Source: DATIJJ01 sp964612855
GTDB lineage: Bacteria; Pseudomonadota; Gammaproteobacteria; DSM-16500
Assembly: GCA_964612855.1 (NCBI GenBank)
Contig: CAZTDR010000007.1
Coordinates: 1 to 55,809 of the forward strand
DNA: 55,809 nt
Direction: 5' to 3'
Part shown: positions 54,401 through 55,809 of the stretch, in pieces
Layout of the letters: every line of letters starts with the position of its first letter
Numbering within the stretch: position 1 is the stretch's first letter
The notes under the pieces: generated by a model
What the model was told of the DNA's origin: nothing
Database searches by the model: none
The model's input: the letters and a program-made list of their open reading frames with translations, nothing else
Translations under genes and position numbers: made by a program

Positions 54401-55809
54401 GTTTGCCATTAATAATCAAGGGACCGCGGCGGGTCAAATTGGTGTGAATGGCACGAATGTTACGTATGGCGGCGTGATTATTGGGACATTTTCAGGCGGC
54501 AATGCATCCAATTTTACGATTAGTTTAAATCAAAATGCGTCACCCGCTGCGGTGCAAGCTTTAACTAGACAATTAACTTATTACAGTACATCAACTGATC
54601 CTGATGCGGGCGGCAATGTGCCTATTCGTTATGTTACTGTCACGGTCAATGATGGAGGAAACAATGGATCAGGCGGTTCGTTAGCGGCAAGCCAGTCGGG
54701 TGTCATTACGATTGTTTCAGTCAATGATCCTCCGAGTTTGGTGGCTGGTACGGTGGCTAATTTAACCGTCAATGAAGATTCGGGCACCACCAGTCTTGGA
54801 TTAAGTGGTGTGACCTATGCTGCGGGTGAAACAGGTCAGACATTGACATATAAAGTGACGACTATCCCTGCCACCAGTCTTGGTACGTTGTATTTAGCCG
54901 ACGGAGTCACAGCTGTCACAGCAAATACCAATTACACGCTGGCTCAAATTCAAGGAATAAAATTTGTGACTGCTGCCAATGCAAATGGTAGCGGAACGTT
55001 TGCTTTTACCGTGCAAGATAGTGGTGGTAGTGCAAATGGCGGTACTGATACGTTAACACAATCACTCAGTATTACAGTCAATCCCGTGAATGATCAACCT
55101 GTACAAGTGGGTGGCTCCATTAATAATTTGACGGTGTTGGAAGATTCTTCGTTTACTTCTTTAGGTTTATCAGGATTAGCTTATAACCCGGGTGGCGGCG
55201 CTAATGAAGCAGGTCAAACGTTAACTTATAAAGTGTTGACTGTTCCTGTTGCTGCATTAGGAAATATTTATTTGGCAGATGGCACAACCGTCGTTGCTGC
55301 CAATACAACTTATACATTGACACAGTTGCAAGGCATGCAATTTAAACCAACGGCTAATGCAAACACAACATCCGCTGTTACTTTTAGTTGGAGTGTGCAA
55401 GATAGTGGGGGAACTAGTAACGGGGGCATTGATACGTTAACTCAATCGCTTACTATTTCTGTGACACCCGTCAATGATGCGCCTGTGTTAAATGGAACAA
55501 GTACAATTTCATATACTGAAAATGCAGCAGCAACCATAATTAATAGCGCAATCACGGTTGCAGATATTGATAACAGTACTCTTTCTAGCGCAACTGTTTC
55601 TATTGGGGCGGGTTTTGCAAGCACAGAAGATAATTTATTATTTAATAATAATGCCGCAACCATGGGTAATATTAGCGGCAATTATAATGCCACAACCGGT
55701 GTTTTAACATTAACATCCACTGGCGGCACCGCAACACTGGCTCAATGGCAAGCAGCATTGCGATCGGTTCAATACAGCAATAGCAGTGATAATCCATCAA
55801 CGAGTGCAC
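48498..55809 (+). CDS. Giant LEPR-motif surface protein with three DUF4347 domains and Ig/cadherin-like modules (3' end outside window)
   Basis: An open frame of 2437 codons that continues past the right edge. Residues 1-24 are polar and basic; LEPRLLFDA (25-33) is the N-terminal motif of many very large surface proteins and probably a sorting signal. There is no classical signal peptide. A Gln/Thr/Pro linker leads to three tandem DUF4347 caspase-like domains (about 128-235, 251-375 and 380-500). Only the third has the His (436)/Cys (480) pair. After about 505 come strand-rich modules: a first long region, a bacterial Ig-like unit (about 770-870), then modules of 122-165 residues, many ending in VNDAP. 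Thr/Asn/Gly/Ser dominate. It is divergent from the TolC/HlyD/M50/c-di-GMP operon, the likely exporter. Adhesion or biofilm use is inferred. Confidence 0.93.
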   Translation, partial: MAIENSNGSNKKKRRQKYTTSKHTLEPRLLFDASLVSPPVDTGPAHTDTPEAASQQQDITQQTDSPQSPQDIPSQNTQTEEKAKATAHAADVKTQDVSKTATDIRSGDTEHATAPTQALAEAPTPPVELVFIDARLDAASILKDMPPDAEVYFINPGQNGIDQINNIVQQKGQISDIRIYSHENHGEAALGKASLSEKNLQDRYAAEIQSWNSHLTSDAQVMLYDHSGVSDSLMDLIPDGTGAPLPNELQELVFIDSSITDKSTFLQGLPENAVVYYLDSSVDGMSQINQIMATKGNNISGIEIFSANHEGGVDLGSTHIPANNVSSEYAAMIADWKTHLSDNGSISLLSTHSTTDGMNEISDTHLSDFIGASDSNMHSREIVFVDPTVQNYVGLLEGVNPNARIIILNPDKNGIDQISNFLDAENNLDAIHIISHGSGGTLILNGYSYTAETLASQYSMDLARIGRALSADGDILLYGCNIGEGSAGQEFIEKVAAMTGADIAASIDKTGATDLGGNWLLEVNSGVINTQTVISALHQQWDFLLTSPAINIGGTTLNFSGANRTLVSGTDMQTGAVYKYANIATISGTQIDAYITITDIKNATIGTIDDDNPSGYTPPVNSATGTQTTAANPFAPTIAVTAAGGHVDFKFEFKDSLGNTVILNNFVANALDIDGSTSSPVYQEFNEFGGFKSYTVASNTQLAISQAQSDQMRFQGTSAYNGLIVNDVGRVQANFDGVTTLTMTLGASASTDGNARQYATLFSSISFTNPVTVTAPTVNALTTMDNTPTLTGTLGGSTSLAAGENFKVTFQGTDYTTANGLVINANGTWSLDIATPLPAGSYEVKAVRTLANGLAVPDQTSSELVINHSPVLNDTPLIMTVTEDSGVPVGTVGALLSTFTGGISDQDSGAGKGIAITGSDETQGVWYYSLNGGTTWQALNATNGTVSTTNALLLEDNANTRLYYKPNSNNTTTVNAGLTFVAWDQMRGTEGTKVNTTVDPNTNSGYFAGTSPFSSTTDVITVNVLPINDIPQLLPASDFPANLTVNENASLTSLGLNAVTYGPGGDGFESSQTLTYTVTLLPDSALGTIYLADGVTEVTANTTYTLTEIQGMKFLAATNSNGTGMFSFNVQDNGGTANNGVDTLTQSLIISVTAINQAPTITTSSGTATFIEGSNTASTPVAIDQGIILNDVDTPKLLSASVSIGTGFVSAQDVLAFTNDGVTMGNITGSYNSSTGKLTLTSSGQTATLAQWQSALASVTYNNTAEITSNSTRVINFQVNDGSLNSTIATRTVALNMVADPPVETFPGPQSVLKSTALSFNALNSALLTVSDPDTTTLTVTLSLANGTNANKGTLSISSPTGLTFVAGANNSASMTFTGTQTNINNALTGLSYTAPSTTGTNALTFTTSDGTSSTVNTVNLTVTNSAPPVLDLNTSTTGKNTTVTYTENGSLVTQSLGTNSATLSGGASNMTSVSFKVDNYVSGDRIFVDGTSITLTNGVSGTTTTNSMSYTITVNGDVATLTLTKTLSRANYQTLIRNAGFASLSHDPTAGGENTTRNIDITVTDSSSSPITARSVVTVNAVNDAPTLTATVGGTYTENGTPIALLSSITYADPDSANTPNFNFKGGLITAGLAAYQTGDVLAITNQGTASGQIGTSGSLITYGGIVIGDFSGGNGADLAISLNESATPAAVQALLGKLNYSNTTENPAGTSSTRAVTVKVYDGGNTGSGGSLSVTNTGNITVLGVNDAPVLTSNAVNPTFTEATGLGTQAPAVTIFSGTAINTIESGQTISSLTFTVSGLADGANERITVDGKTITLGANSSGTTTTNSMGYTVSLSGNTATIVLTGNVSSSAANNLINGITYQDTKTDNPTAGDRTFTLKQIKDSGGTANSGVDTTSLNIASTVNVVAINDAPVFTGGVGGGSYIENATPLFLVSSTATFSDVDATDLDGGSIVVQFSQYQTGDMFAINNQGTAAGQIGVNGTNVTYGGVIIGTFSGGNASNFTISLNQNASPAAVQALTRQLTYYSTSTDPDAGGNVPIRYVTVTVNDGGNNGSGGSLAASQSGVITIVSVNDPPSLVAGTVANLTVNEDSGTTSLGLSGVTYAAGETGQTLTYKVTTIPATSLGTLYLADGVTAVTANTNYTLAQIQGIKFVTAANANGSGTFAFTVQDSGGSANGGTDTLTQSLSITVNPVNDQPVQVGGSINNLTVLEDSSFTSLGLSGLAYNPGGGANEAGQTLTYKVLTVPVAALGNIYLADGTTVVAANTTYTLTQLQGMQFKPTANANTTSAVTFSWSVQDSGGTSNGGIDTLTQSLTISVTPVNDAPVLNGTSTISYTENAAATIINSAITVADIDNSTLSSATVSIGAGFASTEDNLLFNNNAATMGNISGNYNATTGVLTLTSTGGTATLAQWQAALRSVQYSNSSDNPSTSA
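52770..55809 (+). repeat. Shuffled array of Ig/cadherin-like modules in the giant protein
   Basis: Module borders at Asn-x-x-Pro codons give units of 159 (52770), 164 (53247), 165 (53739), 163 (54234), 122 (54723) and 128 (55089) residues. The units at 52770 and 53739 are one type and 53247 and 54234 another. Those at 54723 and 55089 resemble the 128-residue unit at 51579, and the unit beginning at 55473 resembles that at 51963. So the array is made of a few types in repeated order. Confidence 0.7.

Overview
The window looks like a gammaproteobacterial chromosome of low G+C. Its mix suggests Legionellales or a relative: a lysine-rich nucleoid-type protein, an ElaB/DUF883 protein, a KGG stress protein, a giant protein of possible host-effector type, and many c-di-GMP proteins. 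This placement is inference from gene style; no rRNA, tRNA or housekeeping phylogenetic marker was seen. No CRISPR array, complete insertion sequence or phage was seen.

Left part (1-20014), reading right. An MdtAB-like RND efflux pair runs off the left edge. A glutathione transferase, two small orphan genes and a 150-residue orphan follow. Next is an AbiEi/AbiEii toxin-antitoxin operon with an unusually clear promoter-operator. Then come an acyltransferase, a cysteine-patterned periplasmic protein, arginine decarboxylase (speA), DNA polymerase IV (dinB), Ohr, an exported protein paired with a secreted lipase, a BaiN/HI0933 flavoprotein, a DUF883 protein and a 1107-residue orphan. The gaps are full of short dispersed repeats: several families with terminal or internal inverted repeats, some in direct copies kilobases apart.

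Middle (20809-30824). A cyanophycin operon (cphA, cphB, iaaA, overlapping ends) encodes synthesis of the Asp-Arg storage polymer, its hydrolysis to dipeptides and dipeptide cleavage. The iaaA reading frame is broken twice. A small orphan and a type II NADH dehydrogenase follow. Then come a KGG-repeat protein, a decayed stretch, an SDR oxidoreductase, an outer-membrane barrel and a TMEM175-type channel.

Right part (30954-55809). On the minus strand, five genes form one apparent operon: TolC-like lipoprotein, small HlyD-type adaptor, GAF-TM-HlyD adaptor, M50 site-2-protease/HlyD fusion, and a GGDEF-EAL protein whose two active sites are degenerate while the RxxD I-site is kept. Three more GGDEF proteins follow on the same strand. 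One is a 1907-residue fusion of protein-kinase-like, AAA/STAND, repeat, GAF, GGDEF and EAL regions whose kinase lacks the catalytic aspartate. Divergent from the operon starts a giant surface-type protein (over 2437 residues, open at the right edge). It has an N-terminal LEPRLLFDA motif, three tandem DUF4347 caspase-like domains of which only the third keeps the His/Cys pair, and a mosaic of Ig/cadherin-like modules. No ABC transporter is present. The likeliest reading, by inference, is an export and display system for the giant protein built on a membrane protease plus adaptors and tuned by c-di-GMP. This is the most interesting part of the window.
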